Assembly: GCA_017311185.1 (NCBI GenBank) | Contig: JAESUZ010002554.1 | Span: 744,001 to 808,000 of the forward strand | DNA: 64,000 bases | DNA from: Proteles cristata cristata | Taxonomy: Eukaryota > Chordata > Mammalia > Carnivora > Hyaenidae | Direction of reading: 5' to 3' | Part shown: positions 33,338 to 43,899 of the stretch, piece after piece | Layout: every line of letters starts with the position of its first letter | How positions within the stretch are numbered: position 1 is the first letter of the stretch | Notes under the pieces: generated by a model | What the model was told of the DNA's origin: nothing | The model's database searches: none | The model's input: the letters and a program-made list of their open reading frames with translations, nothing else | Translations under genes and position numbers: made by a program

Positions 33338-34330
33338 AAACAATAGATATTGGCGAGAATGTGGAGAAATGGGAATCCTCTTGCATTGTTGGTAGGAATG
33401 CAAACTGTTGCAGGCACTCTGGAAAACAGTGTGGAAGTTCCTCAAAAAATTAAAAATAGAACTACCCTACAATGCAGCAATAGCACTACTAGGAATTTAT
33501 CCTGAGGCTACAGGAGTGCTGATGCATAGAGGCACATGTACCCCAATATTTATAGCAGCACTTTCAACAATAGCCAAATTATGGAAAGAGTCCAAATATC
33601 CATCAACTGATGGATGGATAAAGACGATGTGGCTTTTATATACAATGGAATACTACCTGGGAATGAGAAAGAATGAAATCTTGCCATTTGCAGCAACGTA
33701 GATGGAACAGGAGAGTATTACGTTAAGTGGAATAAGTCAGTCAGAGAAAGACAGATATCATATATTTTCACTCGTATGTGGAATTTGAGAAACTTAAACA
33801 GAAGACCATGAGGGAAAGGAAGGGGAAAAAATAGTTTCAAACAGAGAGGGAGGCAAACCATAAGAATTTTTTTTTAATTAAAAAAATTTTTTAATGTTTA
33901 TTTACTATTGAGATGGGGAGAGACAGAGGTCAGCAGGAGAGGGGCAGAGAGAGAAGGAGACACAGAATCCAAAGCAGGCCCCAGGCTCTGAGCTGTCAGC
34001 ACAGAGCCTGACATGGGGCTCGAACCCACGAAGCGTGAGATCATGACCCAAGCTGAAGCCAGACGCTTAACCAACTTAGTCACCCAGGTGCCCCAATAAG
34101 AGATTCTTAAATACAGAGAACAAACTGAGGGTTGATGAAGGGAGAATAGGGGAAGTGGGGAAAATGGGTAACAGGCATTGAGGAGGGCAATTGTTGGGAT
34201 GAGCATTGGGTGTCATATGGAAGTGATGAATCATAGGAATCTACTCCCAAAGCCAAAAGCACACTGTAAACATTGTATGTTTGCAAACTTGACATTAAGT
34301 TTTATTTAAAATAAATAAATCAATAAATAC
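33338..34330 (+). mobile_element. L1 3' end, sense, interrupted by a SINE
   Basis: Blocks tattggcgagaatgtggaga, ggaaaacagtgtggaagttc ctcaaaaaattaaaaataga, catgtaccccaatatttata gcagcac, caactgatggatggataaag and gaacaaactgagggttgatg are the carnivore L1 3' region in order. It resumes after the SINE with agagattcttaaatacagag. The 97-codon frame at 33408-33701 is the familiar spurious frame of this L1 region. It ends near 34330 with an A/T-rich tail. Confidence 0.93.
33860..34101 (-). mobile_element. CAN-SINE, antisense, inside L1
   Basis: The body at 33867-34094 reads T-rich start, gagatggggagagacagagg, ccaggctctgagctgtcagc, ctcgaacccacgaagcgtga and cacccaggtgcccc. The TSD is about ataagaa/ataagag on either side. 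The 102-codon - strand frame reads through it. Confidence 0.95.
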
Positions 34331-34334
34331 TTTT

Positions 34335-35210
34335 AGAAGATAATTTAAAAAGTAAATTGCTGATTTGGATATACTAAGAAAAATAATTACAATAAACTTC
34401 TAAATCATAATAATTTCTATGCATACAGTGAGCTATGAAAAATAATTTCACTATGTAATTCAGTAATAATTTTTATGCTACATTATTGAGAATACTCCTC
34501 ATAGGAGAAAACCTCTATTTGAACTAGATGTTGTTAAAAACTAAATATGCAGAATTAAATATTATATCTGATGAACGAGAAAGTATTCCTCAGACTAGAT
34601 TTTGGTTCCATTCATTCCAGACCTTGTTTCTTCTCTACCAGTGTACTTCCATTGCCCAGATGCACTGGGAAAGTTGACATCATGATATGGCATCTGGCCA
34701 TACACCATTCACTCTCACTACTGAGTGACATGGTCTGTTGAAAGTTAGAATTATTCATGCAAGTCACATTATACTGAGATGGCTAAAAATAGCTTAAGTA
34801 CACATTGAGATGACTGCAAGCAACATAAACATATCCTGTTAAACATAAATGCATCCTTGAGCCAATTTCCCATTAGTTGGATCCCAAAGATTCCCATAGC
34901 CATTGCAGCACCACCAAAGAACAAGAAGGTAGAAGTGAGAATGAAAGAGACAGTGGCTTTAAGCAATGGTGCTGAAAAATATCTTACTATGTTGGCTTTA
35001 TTCAGTGTGAGTCCCGAAAGCTTAGCATCATCAGCATCACAGCCTTTGTTCACACCTTACTCTCTATTCTCTCATTTGGATGCTTCGTGCCACACAAAAC
35101 ACTGCTATGCTGCTCTCTGAATACACTTCTCAATACAACCTACCCCTGTTTTCTCACCTGAATTTCCTGAGCCTTCTCCCTTATATGATTCTCTCTTGTG
35201 CCCTTGGATC
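34335..35210. other. No recognised gene
   Basis: Holds a 94-codon - strand frame (34769-35053) with a hydrophobic, Gly/Ala/Met-rich stretch (FLFFGGAAMAMGIFGIQ) and an opposing + strand frame (34857-35120). I could not match either to a known family. Confidence 0.4.
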
Positions 35211-35212
35211 GT

Positions 35213-35580
35213 GCTTCTCAAAGTGTGGTGAATGGACCAATAGCCACAGGAGATTTCTTAAAATTCAAACTCTCAGGTCTCACAGAAATCTACTGAGTCT
35301 GAATATATCTTTTCCATGTTTATTTATTTCCGAGAGAGAGAGAGACAAAGCATGAGGGCGAGAGGGGAAGAGAGGGAGGGAGACTCAGAATCTGAAGCAG
35401 GCTCTTGGTTCCCAGCCATCAGCACAAAGCCTGATGTGGGGCTCGAACCCACAAACCGTGAGATCATGACCTGAGCCTAAGTCAGATGCTTAACTGACTG
35501 AGACACCCACGTGCATCTAATTATTTTTTAACAAGTAACAATATCACTTCGTATACTTTAGGGTTTGAGAATCATGCCTT
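35213..35580 (-). mobile_element. MER5A-type element split by a SINE
   Basis: The left part gcttctcaaagtgtggtgaa tggacc and tctactgagtctgaatatat, and the right part ttaacaagtaa...tactttagggtttgagaatc atgcc, are the two ends of an antisense MER5A. The terminal inverted-repeat-like ends (tctcaaagtgtgg and gtttgagaatc) are both visible. Confidence 0.75.
35311..35516 (-). mobile_element. CAN-SINE, antisense, inside MER5A
   Basis: The reverse complement reads as a full SINE: ggctcgaacccacaaaccgt gagatcatgacctgag, then gcttaactgactgagacacc. TSD not clearly resolved (short atct on both sides). Confidence 0.93.
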
Positions 35581-35589
35581 AGGGGACCC

Positions 35590-36030
35590 CCCAAATTCCA
35601 TGGAAATGGAAAGAACACTTGTTTTACTCTAAAGGGAGTTTTTCTCATTGCTAACTCAATGCCCAGTCAAACCCAGGTTTTTCCACACCCCTGACAACAT
35701 ACTTATTACCACCTTTTCACAAAGACCATCTTTACTTCTCAGGCTCCAGGAAGAATGGACTGCCTGTTTCATAATACTTGTTCCTTCTTCTAGACATCAA
35801 ATCAGTTATCATTTAGTGACTAAGCAGGCAGTTTGGCTCAGTCTTGGAAGATCATCAGTACTACTAATTGTTTCCACAGATACATTAAACATTAAAGGAT
35901 CCAGCACTGATGTCACATTTCTTATCCTTCATCTCTCAATTGCCCACATTTTGATGATCTGCAAAACTATTGACTGCATGTTTCTATTCAATCTAAGCCA
36001 CGAAAGTATTATTATTATAAGCAAATGCTG
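35590..36030. other. No recognised gene
   Basis: Contains most of the longest open frame in the window (137 codons, + strand, 35648-36061). The translation has no motif that I recognise and its 3' part merges into an L2-like sequence, so I treat it as chance. Confidence 0.45.
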
Positions 36031-36034
36031 TGGT

Positions 36035-36140
36035 CTCCTCAGTTATCTTTATGCATTTTGAAGGCAGGAGCAATGTGGATGAAGTATTTGAGCCTAGGGT
36101 AGTACTTGACACATTGTAGCTTTCAAATAAGGCTTCTGGC
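36035..36140 (+). mobile_element. L2 3'-terminal fragment
   Basis: gaaggcaggagcaatgtgga, then gtagtacttgacacattgta gctttcaaataa, follow the L2 3' end (gagggcagggactttgt, cagtgcctggcacatagtag gtgctcaataaa). Confidence 0.5.
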
Positions 36141-36384
36141 TTAATAAGGTAATAATTTGGCATTTCCCTGATGACTGAGGAACATTCAGGGCTGCAGAAT
36201 TAACACTTTGAATTAAATTCTGACTGAATATGATAGAGAGCCAAATGTTTTATTAACATTATTATCATCAAATGTGCATTTCTTCTCACCATGTGCCTCA
36301 CACATTTTTACTGGAAAGAACAGCATTTTTCTGTCATCTTTTATATTGCATTTTAATACAGAAAATTCAGTGTGATGAAAATGA

Positions 36385-36575
36385 CCTGAGTCAGAAGTGC
36401 TGTTTACCAGTCCCTGAACAGTAATCTATTAGCTGTGTGACTTGAATTCAGTTAATAACCCTCATTTATCCTGTTTTCTTATGTAAAAGAGAACAATAGC
36501 AATGCCAACCTCATAGAGTAGTTATGACATTTAATGAGATAGAGTACATGGGAAAAGCTTTAAAACCTAATATAA
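36385..36575 (+). mobile_element. MIR, sense
   Basis: gctgtgtgacttgaattcag ttaataaccc, ctgttttcttatgtaaaaga, aacctcatagagtagttatg acatttaatgagataga and gggaaaagcttt are MIR blocks in order. Confidence 0.85.
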
Positions 36576-36579
36576 AAGC

Positions 36580-37040
36580 TAGATGTATTTTTCCTCAATT
36601 TATTATTGTAAATTATGATTTTTGATATTAAAATTTTCATCATTGTATCTTATTAGTAAGGTGGCATTTAATACTAGTTTCAAGAGTAAATAACAACCAA
36701 AAAAGTTCTAAGTTTGGAATTGGGCCATGGTTGTATAGCTACTTGTACTTTCCACTCTACAAGTGAACCATTAAAATTTCAAAATTAACAAGGGAGTTTT
36801 GCACAACGACTTGGATGATTAAGGAAGATTAAAATTTCCCCCCAAAATAGATATAGGGTGTGGGTCTCTCTCAGTTTGTTCTTTGAAGAAAGAGGTGTGT
36901 TCCTTGAGATTGAGAATGATGATAAAGCAATGCTTACTTTCAGTTAGCCCTAGGCCTCTGAGCTGTCCCAAAAATTTATCAAAACTGTACATAAGAGTTC
37001 TAAAAGTTGGACAGTAGAAACAAGCAGAGAAAGAAAAGCA
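36580..37040. other. No recognised feature
   Basis: AT-rich. Nothing recognised. Confidence 0.5.
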
Positions 37041-37044
37041 GAAG

Positions 37045-37335
37045 CAATGGACTGAATGTGTCTGTCCTGCCAGATTTCATATGTTGAAATCCCAACCCTC
37101 AGTGTGAAGCGATTAGGAAGTAGGGCCTTTGAGAGGTGATTAAATCCTCCAGGTAAGGGGTGTAGACCCCATTAATGGGATTTGTGCTCTTATGAAAGAA
37201 ATCCCAGAGATCTTCCTCACCTTTTCTGCCATATGAGAGCAGCACAGCTAATGAAATGTGAGTGAAGATGATACCCACTGAGGCAGAAGTTCTAAGGTAT
37301 TAGTGGGACCTTGGCCACATCATGTTTTTCCTCTG
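37045..37335 (+). mobile_element. MLT1A-type MaLR LTR, 3'-incomplete
   Basis: ggactgaatgtgtctgtcct, atttcatatgttgaaatccc aaccctcagtgtgaag, gggcctttgagaggtgatta aatcc, cccattaatgggatttgtgc and cttttctgccatatgagagc follow MLT1A in order. The 3' third decays beyond recognition. Confidence 0.85.
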
Positions 37336-37500
37336 CTAGTGAGCCTGGCAAGGTTTACAGGTATTGGCTGCTTTGTCAGTCTACCTACCAAAGAAGGATG
37401 ACAACAAGGTAGAAGCAGCACTCTTAGACAGCCCACAGGGATAACTGAGTAGGATGCAGAAAACTCTAGTGGTTTTCAGTTCCTTGGACTTGGGAATTAT

Positions 37501-37950
37501 TGTATAAGTCAGGGTTCTCCAGAGAAATAGCCATAGGATATATAGAAGAGATTTATTTTAAAGGATTAGCTCATGTAATGGAGTCCGTCAATTTCAAAAT
37601 CTAAGGGGTAGGCTGGTAGGTTAGAAATTCAGCTAAGAGTTGATATGAGAGTCCTGAGTTGAAATCCATAGGACCAGCCAGCAGGCTGGAACCTCTGGCA
37701 GTAGTTTTATAGTAGAGACTTGAGGCAGAATTCCTTCTTCTCCAGAAATCCTCAGCTTTTGTTCTGACCGCCTTCAACTTATTAGATGAGATCTACCACG
37801 CTATGGAGGACAATTTGCTTTGGAGTCAACTGATTGAAAATGTTAATTATGCCCACAAAATACTTTCATAATGGCATCTAGACTAGTTTTTTACTTAATA
37901 ACTGGGCACCATATCCTAGTCAAGTTGGCACATCAACTTAACCATATTGG
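37501..37950 (-). mobile_element. MaLR/ERVL-like solo LTR, antisense
   Basis: The + strand runs agtcagggttctccagagaa atagcc, aaggattagctcatgtaatg g, gtaggctggtaggttagaaa, cttcaacttattagatgaga, and ends gtcaagttggcacatcaact taacc. It is the same LTR family as 196-703. The TG...CA orientation is on the - strand. Confidence 0.85.
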
Positions 37951-37954
37951 TTGT

Positions 37955-38150
37955 TAACCTTACTATCATATAATCTAGCTCAGCTGGATTGATAAATTCA
38001 GTTGTGAAAAAAAAACTTAGAAGTTACAGAACAATATTTAAAAATAACAATTACTCCTATTTTATCATAAAGATCTGCTATAAATATTTCATTCATTATA
38101 CTTGATTTCAGTCATTTTTCCTAGACATTAAAAAATTCCCTTACATTAAG
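37955..38150. other. No recognised feature
   Basis: AT-rich. Nothing recognised. Confidence 0.5.
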
Positions 38151-38378
38151 AAAAATGGTCGGGGCGCCTGGGTGGTTCAGTCGGTTAAGCGTCCGACTTC
38201 AGCTCAGGTCATGATCTCACAGTTTGTAGGTTCAAGCCCTGCATCAGGCTCTGTGCTGACAGCTCAGACCCTGGAGCCTGCTTCAGATTCTGTGTCTCCC
38301 TCTCTCTCTGACCCTCCCCTGCTCATGCTGTATCTCTCTATCTCTCAGAAATAAATAAAAAACATTAAAAAAATGGTC
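38151..38378 (+). mobile_element. CAN-SINE with 10-bp TSD
   Basis: Perfect TSD aaaaatggtc at 38151-38160 and 38369-38378. Standard body (gctgacagctcagaccctgg, ttcagattctgtgtctccc), with a tctcagaaataaataaaa tail. Confidence 0.97.
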
Positions 38379-38379
38379 A

Positions 38380-38990
38380 AAAGCGTATGTACCAAAGTGG
38401 TTTAAATGAATAGAAATAAATCCAGTATCATATGACCTTTTCTAACATCAAATGTATTAACTCAAAAATAAACATTTCACTAAATATATACATACCACTT
38501 GCACAATCAATAATTTTTATTTAATACATTAGATTTTCCCTATATTTAGCCATTAACTACAAATTCAGTCAAACTCTCTCAATCATAAAGTTGCAAATTA
38601 AATATACTAGATTGTTTCAAATGTTTTAATCATCTTTATTGTCAGAAAAAAAAATCCTCACTGGATTTCTTTCAAGAAGATTCTACCTATGTTCATTATC
38701 CAAATAAGTGGGTCTTGTTCTTAGATTTTGACTGTTAAAATTATTAGCTCTGACCAACCCTCTAACATTTGATTTGTGTGTTTGTCTGTGAGGGTGGGTG
38801 GGGAGTGCACAAGTTTTGTTATCATCATCAACCTGACTTGTTATGAAAAGCTTACTTGATAGGATAGCCTGGTAAAAGCCTGTTTTGCAAATATGTTTCT
38901 CAGGATCTTGATTTTTTTTTGTATATCAGATATAAACCTTTTTTTTTTTTTTTGCAATTGCTTCTTCTAAATGGGTCTTGTTCAATTAAA
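38380..38990. other. No recognised gene or repeat
   Basis: AT-rich, with T8 and T13 runs near 38912 and 38940. Nothing else recognised. Confidence 0.5.
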
Positions 38991-38992
38991 TT

Positions 38993-39244
38993 TAAAGGCA
39001 TTTCTTTTTTTTTTTTAATTTTTTTTTTTATGTTTTTTATTTCTAAGAGAGAGAGAGACAGTGTGAGCAGGGGAGGGTCAGAGAGAGAGGGAGTCACAGA
39101 CTGAAACAGGCTCCAGGCTCTGAGCTGGCAGTCAGCACAGAGCCTGACGCGGGGCCCGAACCCACGAACCGTGAGATCATGACCTAAGCGAAAGTCGGCC
39201 GCTTAACCGACTAAGCCACCCAGGCGCCCCTAAAGGCATTTCTT
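38993..39244 (-). mobile_element. Young CAN-SINE, variant subfamily, antisense
   Basis: Perfect 14-bp TSD taaaggcatttctt at 38993-39006 and 39231-39244. The reverse complement carries ggcttagtcgg, ctttcgcttagg, gactgccagctcag and tttcagtctgtgactcc. CpGs are largely intact. The T-rich start is the reverse of a long A tail. Confidence 0.97.
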
Positions 39245-39975
39245 AATTATTTCCATGAAATTATAATTTTTCTTCCTTATCAACCAGTATGACTCAGAAT
39301 GTTATCTCATAAGCACTGTTTCCATGGCTTAAAAACTCTTTGGAAACATAATTGTCATGACTGTATAAAATTAAGTGGTAAGAACACAATATAGTTTTGA
39401 CAAATTTTATGTATATCACAAAGCAGATGATGATGTTCTGTGGTGTTTCATTGCTAACAATTTTCAACATACCTTTTTATTTAAAATAAAATGTCAATTA
39501 AAAATACTTAATTGCATTTATTAGGATCTAATACTAAAGTTTTTATTTTTATTTTTATTTCTTTTGTCTATAGGGCAGTATGCATATTTATTTGTTGAGG
39601 TTTTTTGTTTCTTTGTTTTACTAAGTTGACTGAAAGTTTGAAGTTGTTTAGTATTTACCAATGAGTCTTAATTCAAATTCTATGGGCATAATAGGCATAA
39701 ATGTTAATAAATGCTTTAAAAATCATCATTAAAATAAAAACAGTGAAAAGAAAAAAAATCCAGATTTGAACAATCAGAAAAAATTGCACATAACTGAAAA
39801 GATATGGAATAAATATAATTTCCTCTATAAAGCTACATATTTTAGAAGCCATAATGAAACACCTATAGGAAGTATTTAGAACTTGACAAAATAGTTCTGA
39901 AATAGATCTAGAAGAAAAAATGAACTAAACAAACAGCAGAGTACATTAGTAACTGTAACCATGTATTAAAATTCT
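39245..39975. other. No recognised feature
   Basis: AT-rich. (TTTTTA)n near 39540-39560. Nothing else recognised. Confidence 0.5.
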
Positions 39976-40264
39976 CATTTCATATCATACATCAATGATT
40001 CTCAGGGAAATGCAAATCAAAACTATAATGAGATATCCCCTCACACCTGTCAAGATGGCTGAAGTTAAAACGAGAAACAACCGATGTTGGCAAGCATGTG
40101 GAGAAAGGGGAACACTCTTGCCCTGTTGGTGAGAACGCAAAATGGTGCAGCCACTCTGGAAGACAGTTGGAGCTTCCTCAAAAAGTTAAGAATAAAACCA
40201 GCCTATGATCTAGCAATTGTACTACTAGGTATTTACCCAAAGAATACAAGAATTACTAATTCTG

Positions 40265-40478
40265 GGTTGTCTGGGTGGCTCAATCGGTTAAACATCTGAC
40301 CCTTGATTTCATCTCAGGTCATGATCCCGCAGTTCTTGGGTTTGAGCCCTGGGTCAGGCTCCAGGCTGACAGTGTGGAGTCTGCTTTGGACTCTCTCCCC
40401 TACTCTCTCTCTGCTCTTCCCCTGCTTGCATGTGTGTGCTCTCTGTTTCTAAATAAATGAATAAATCTTAAAAATTAT
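40265..40478 (+). mobile_element. CAN-SINE, older subtype, first of a pair inside L1
   Basis: Head gttgtctgggtggctcaatc, cagttcttgggtttgagccc, cagtgtggagtctgctttgg, tail ctaaataaatgaataaatct. The TSD is probably taattct before it (40256-40262) and taactct after the second copy (about 40711). Confidence 0.9.
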
Positions 40479-40484
40479 AATAAT

Positions 40485-40697
40485 TATGAGGTTCTTGGCT
40501 CAGTTAAGTTCCTGATTCTTGGTTTAGGCTCAGATCTTATGGCTCATGAGTTCAAGTCCCACGTCAGGCTCTGTGCTGACACAGTAGAGTCTGCTTATGA
40601 TTTTTCTCTCCCTATCTCTCTGCCCATCCCTGGTTATGCTCTCTCTCTCAAAATAAATAAATAAACCAAAATAATAATAATAATAATAATTTTAAAG
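40485..40697 (+). mobile_element. CAN-SINE, older subtype, second of the pair
   Basis: Degraded head (gaggttcttggctcagttaa), cggct-type body gtgctgacacagtagagtct gc, tail aaataaataaataaac, followed by an (AAT)n run. Confidence 0.85.
40666..40692 (+). repeat. (AAT)n microsatellite
   Basis: About eight aat units grown from the SINE tail. Confidence 0.9.
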
Positions 40698-41269
40698 ACA
40701 CAAAAAATTCTAACTCTAAGAGATACATGCACATCGATGTTTATAGCAGCATTATCTACAATAGCCAAACAATACAAACAGCTCGTGTCCATCCACTGAT
40801 GAATGGATACAGAAGAAGTGAGATATATATGTATACATATGTATATCTATATATAATGTTCCATTATATTACTCAACCATAAAGAATGAAATCTTGTCAT
40901 TTGCATTGACATGAATGGAGCTACAGAGTATTAAGCTACGCAAAATAAATCAGTCAGAGAAAAACAAATACCATATGACCTCACTTACATGTGGAATTTA
41001 AGAAATAAAATTAACAAGCAAAGGAAAAAAAAGAGAAATAGAGGCAAACCAAGAAACAGACTCTTAACTATAGGGAACAAACTGATGGTTACCAGAGGAG
41101 AGCTGAGTCAGGGGGATGGGTAAAATAGGTGATGGAGAGTAAGGAATAGATGAGCACCAGATGTTGTATAGAAGTGTTGAATCTCTATATTGTACTCCTG
41201 AAACTAATATTACACTATATGTTAACTAACTAGAATTTAAATAAAAACTTAACAAAAAACCCATAAACA

Positions 41270-42365
41270 AGTTATAAATTGTCATAGCTACATGGATTGA
41301 AATTGATACATGTCAACATTATGAGGTTAAAAAAAGCAGTACATTTTTCAAACGGAACATAACAGTGTGAAGATATGTTGTTAAGTGTATGAATTAAAAT
41401 ATTACAGGAACAAAAAATAAAATATTATGGTATGGTAAAGGAAAAGAAAACTACATCAGTTACAAAGGAACATAAATTGTTATATAAGAGGTGGATTATC
41501 CAATCAATGGTATTGAGACAAAGTCTGGATATGTGGGAACAAATGAGCAAAATGTATTCCTTCCTTATGGTTTATATCAAAATAAGGTCTGCTAAGTATA
41601 AAATTAAAAACATTTTTAAACAAAGGAATAAAATGCTAAGAGATTTTATTAAATATTTGCACAACTTCTAGTAGGACACTACTTCCCAAGTGTTCTATAT
41701 CTAACACCAAGTGTGGAAACTCAGAGTGTTAATGTATTTAACATAAAACTTTATAAAAACAAAAGTATATTTAAAAATAATTATTAAGAATTAAATGCAT
41801 ATCTTCAAAAGTGTCAAGATTTTGAAAGCAAAGAATGATGGGACTGCCACAGATTGGAAGAGACCAAAGAGATATGACAACTAAGCACAATGTAGGATCC
41901 TGGAATAAAAAAAGGCATTAGTGGAAAATGGATAAAATCCAAATAAATTCTGTACTTTAATAGAATTGCACCAAAGTTAATTTCTTAGGTTTTCTTAAAA
42001 ACCATTGTTCTGTAGTTATGTAAGATGGTAACATAAAGGAAGCTGATTTGGGGTATATGGGAGTTCTCTGGGTTATTTTTGCAACTTATTTTAAAAGAAA
42101 TAGTTGGGAAAAAACATTAAAGGCAAATGACAAAGTGGGAAAATTATTTTAAAACATGAGTCATGAGAGACTAATCTTTCATGTGTAAAGTCATCCTTCA
42201 AATCAGTGCAGAAAAGAAATACCCTAACAGAGAAATGACTCAGTGACACCAACAGACAAATCACAGAAAAATATATAAATAGATAATAGATATATTAAAA
42301 TATTCAATCTCATCAATCAAATAAGTGTCATTACAAAATGCTATTTTCATCCACAAAATTACAGA
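41270..42365. other. No recognised gene or repeat
   Basis: AT-rich. The 79-codon Lys-rich frame at 41432-41671 reflects A-rich composition. Confidence 0.5.
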
Positions 42366-42368
42366 TTT

Positions 42369-42613
42369 AAAAATATTGTAGAGGTGCCTGCATGGCTCAG
42401 TCAGTTGAGCAACTCTGGCTCTTGATTTCAGCTCAGGTCTTGATCTCACATTTTGTGAGTTCTAGCCCTGCATTGAGCTCTGCAGTAGCAGCATGGAGCC
42501 TGTTTGGGATTCTCCCTCACTCTCTCTCTGCCCCTCCCTTGCTCACGTGTGTGTGCATGGTCTCTCTCTCTCAAAATAAATAAACATTTAAAAAATAAAA
42601 TAAAAATATTGTA
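42369..42613 (+). mobile_element. CAN-SINE, older subtype, 12-bp TSD
   Basis: Perfect TSD aaaaatattgta at 42369-42380 and 42602-42613. Body of the tctggctcttgatttcagct form with gtagcagcatggagcctgtt. Confidence 0.95.
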
Positions 42614-42686
42614 ATATCCAGTTTTAGTAAGGATGTGGGCAAATATAAAATCCTATGCTCTGCTAGTAGAAGAAATTAATATCATT

Positions 42687-42950
42687 TTTTAAAGTTTTAT
42701 AATGTTTATTTATTTATTTTGACAGAGAGAGCACATGCACACCCAAGAAGAGTGGAGGGGGGTAAGCGGGGAGGGGGGATGGCAAGGGAGAAGTGGGGAG
42801 AGGGGCAGAGAGAGAGGAAGAGAGAGATTCCCAAGCAGATTCCACACTCATCATGGAGACTCACATGAGGTTCAATCTCATGAGAGCAAGATTACAACCT
42901 GGCCAATATCAGGAGTCAAATGCTTAACCCACTGAGCCACCCAGCATCCT
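42687..42950 (-). mobile_element. CAN-SINE, antisense, first of a pair
   Basis: The + strand starts tttataatgtttatttattt attttgacagagagag and ends cactgagccacccagc. It includes an expanded purine stretch (42745-42830, GGGGA-rich), longer than in other copies. Confidence 0.9.
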
Positions 42951-42954
42951 TCAT

Positions 42955-43192
42955 CTTTTTTTTTAATGTTCTTTTCTTTTTTAATTTTATTTATTTATTT
43001 AGAGAGAGACAAAGACAGTGTAAGTGGAGGAGGAGCAGAGAGAAAGAGACAGAGGGAGAATCTCAAGCAGGCTTTATACCATCATCACAGAGCCCAACAT
43101 GGGGCTGGAACTCACAAAGCCATAAGATCATGACTTGAGCTGAAACTAAGTCAGATCTTAACTGACTGAGCCACCCAGGTGCCCCAACTCTC
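42955..43192 (-). mobile_element. CAN-SINE, antisense, second of a pair
   Basis: The + strand starts tttttaatgttcttttcttt and ends gactgagccacccaggtgcc cc. tcatctt before it (42952-42958) recurs after it (about 43191), read as the TSD. Confidence 0.93.
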
Positions 43193-43194
43193 AT

Positions 43195-43690
43195 CTTGTT
43201 AAGTTCATTTTGGAATTACATGTCCAAGCCTTCATTGTCTCAGTGATTTGTCCTAAGGCAATAATCACTGATGGACACAAACTTTTAACCACAATAGTGA
43301 GGCAATGATTATAAGCACAAATGTTAGAAAGAGTTTCTAAATAGCTTCTAATATAAGACAGATGAAATAGATAAAATAAATCATGATTGACTCATACCTG
43401 GAACACTAGATAATGATTAAAAGTGAGATTGAAAACTTTAACCTTGTCTTCAACTTAAAAATAACAATTAAAATATTACTGAGAGGAAGACAAGAGAATG
43501 CAGAAATTCTAGAACAAACCAGGTTAGAAAATGAACAAATAGCAAATTTACTGTGAGTTATAAAGGACAGAATGAAAGTAAGACATGGCTGGATTACAGT
43601 GACTCAGAACTGGTCCATGCCTGGAGAGGATCCAGAAGCCATGGATACTTGATAACTGATATGCATGGTGAGGAAACATGGTAGAAAGAT
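43195..43690. other. No recognised feature
   Basis: No repeat family, ORF or RNA motif recognised. Confidence 0.5.
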
Positions 43691-43754
43691 GTCAGGCTGT
43701 ATAGCAAGTAACGGGACAGTGCTTGGCACAAAATGGCCAATAACAGATAGACCT

Positions 43755-43895
43755 TTTAAAGTTGTTATTATCATCCCCTTCTTCATTAACACAATTATCT
43801 TGATCAAATTGAGACTCAAAAAAGTCAACTGACTTGTTCAAGGCCACCCAACTAGAAGAGAATCCCTGCTCTAATTTGAATTCTAATCTATTTCT
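43755..43895 (-). mobile_element. MIR, antisense
   Basis: The + strand has ttattatcatccccttcttc, aattgagactcaaaaaagtc aactgacttgttcaaggcca cccaactaga and gctctaatttgaattct. It is a good reverse-complement MIR core. The 122-codon - strand frame at 43692-44060 runs through it and is not a gene. Confidence 0.85.
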
Positions 43896-43899
43896 CCAA

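Larger units (their letters stand above)
39980..41268 (+). mobile_element. Old L1 3' region, sense, with two SINEs inside
   Basis: Blocks gggaaatgcaaatcaaaact ataatgagat, ccgatgttggcaagcatgtg gagaaagggg, then (after the SINEs) agagatacatgcacatcgat gtttatagcagca, ccactgatgaatggatacag, accatatgacctcacttaca tgtggaattt and aacaaactgatggttaccag follow L1 3' order. The 39980-40080 part is the end of ORF2. It is older than the L1 at 33338. Confidence 0.92.

Noticed and set aside
33408..33701. 97-codon frame in + strand
   Set aside because: It coincides with the known L1 3' region (same blocks at 9540 and 40100), a common spurious frame.
35648..36061. 137-codon frame, the longest in the window
   Set aside because: No recognisable domain, no evidence of splicing or promoter, and its 3' end runs into an L2-like sequence.
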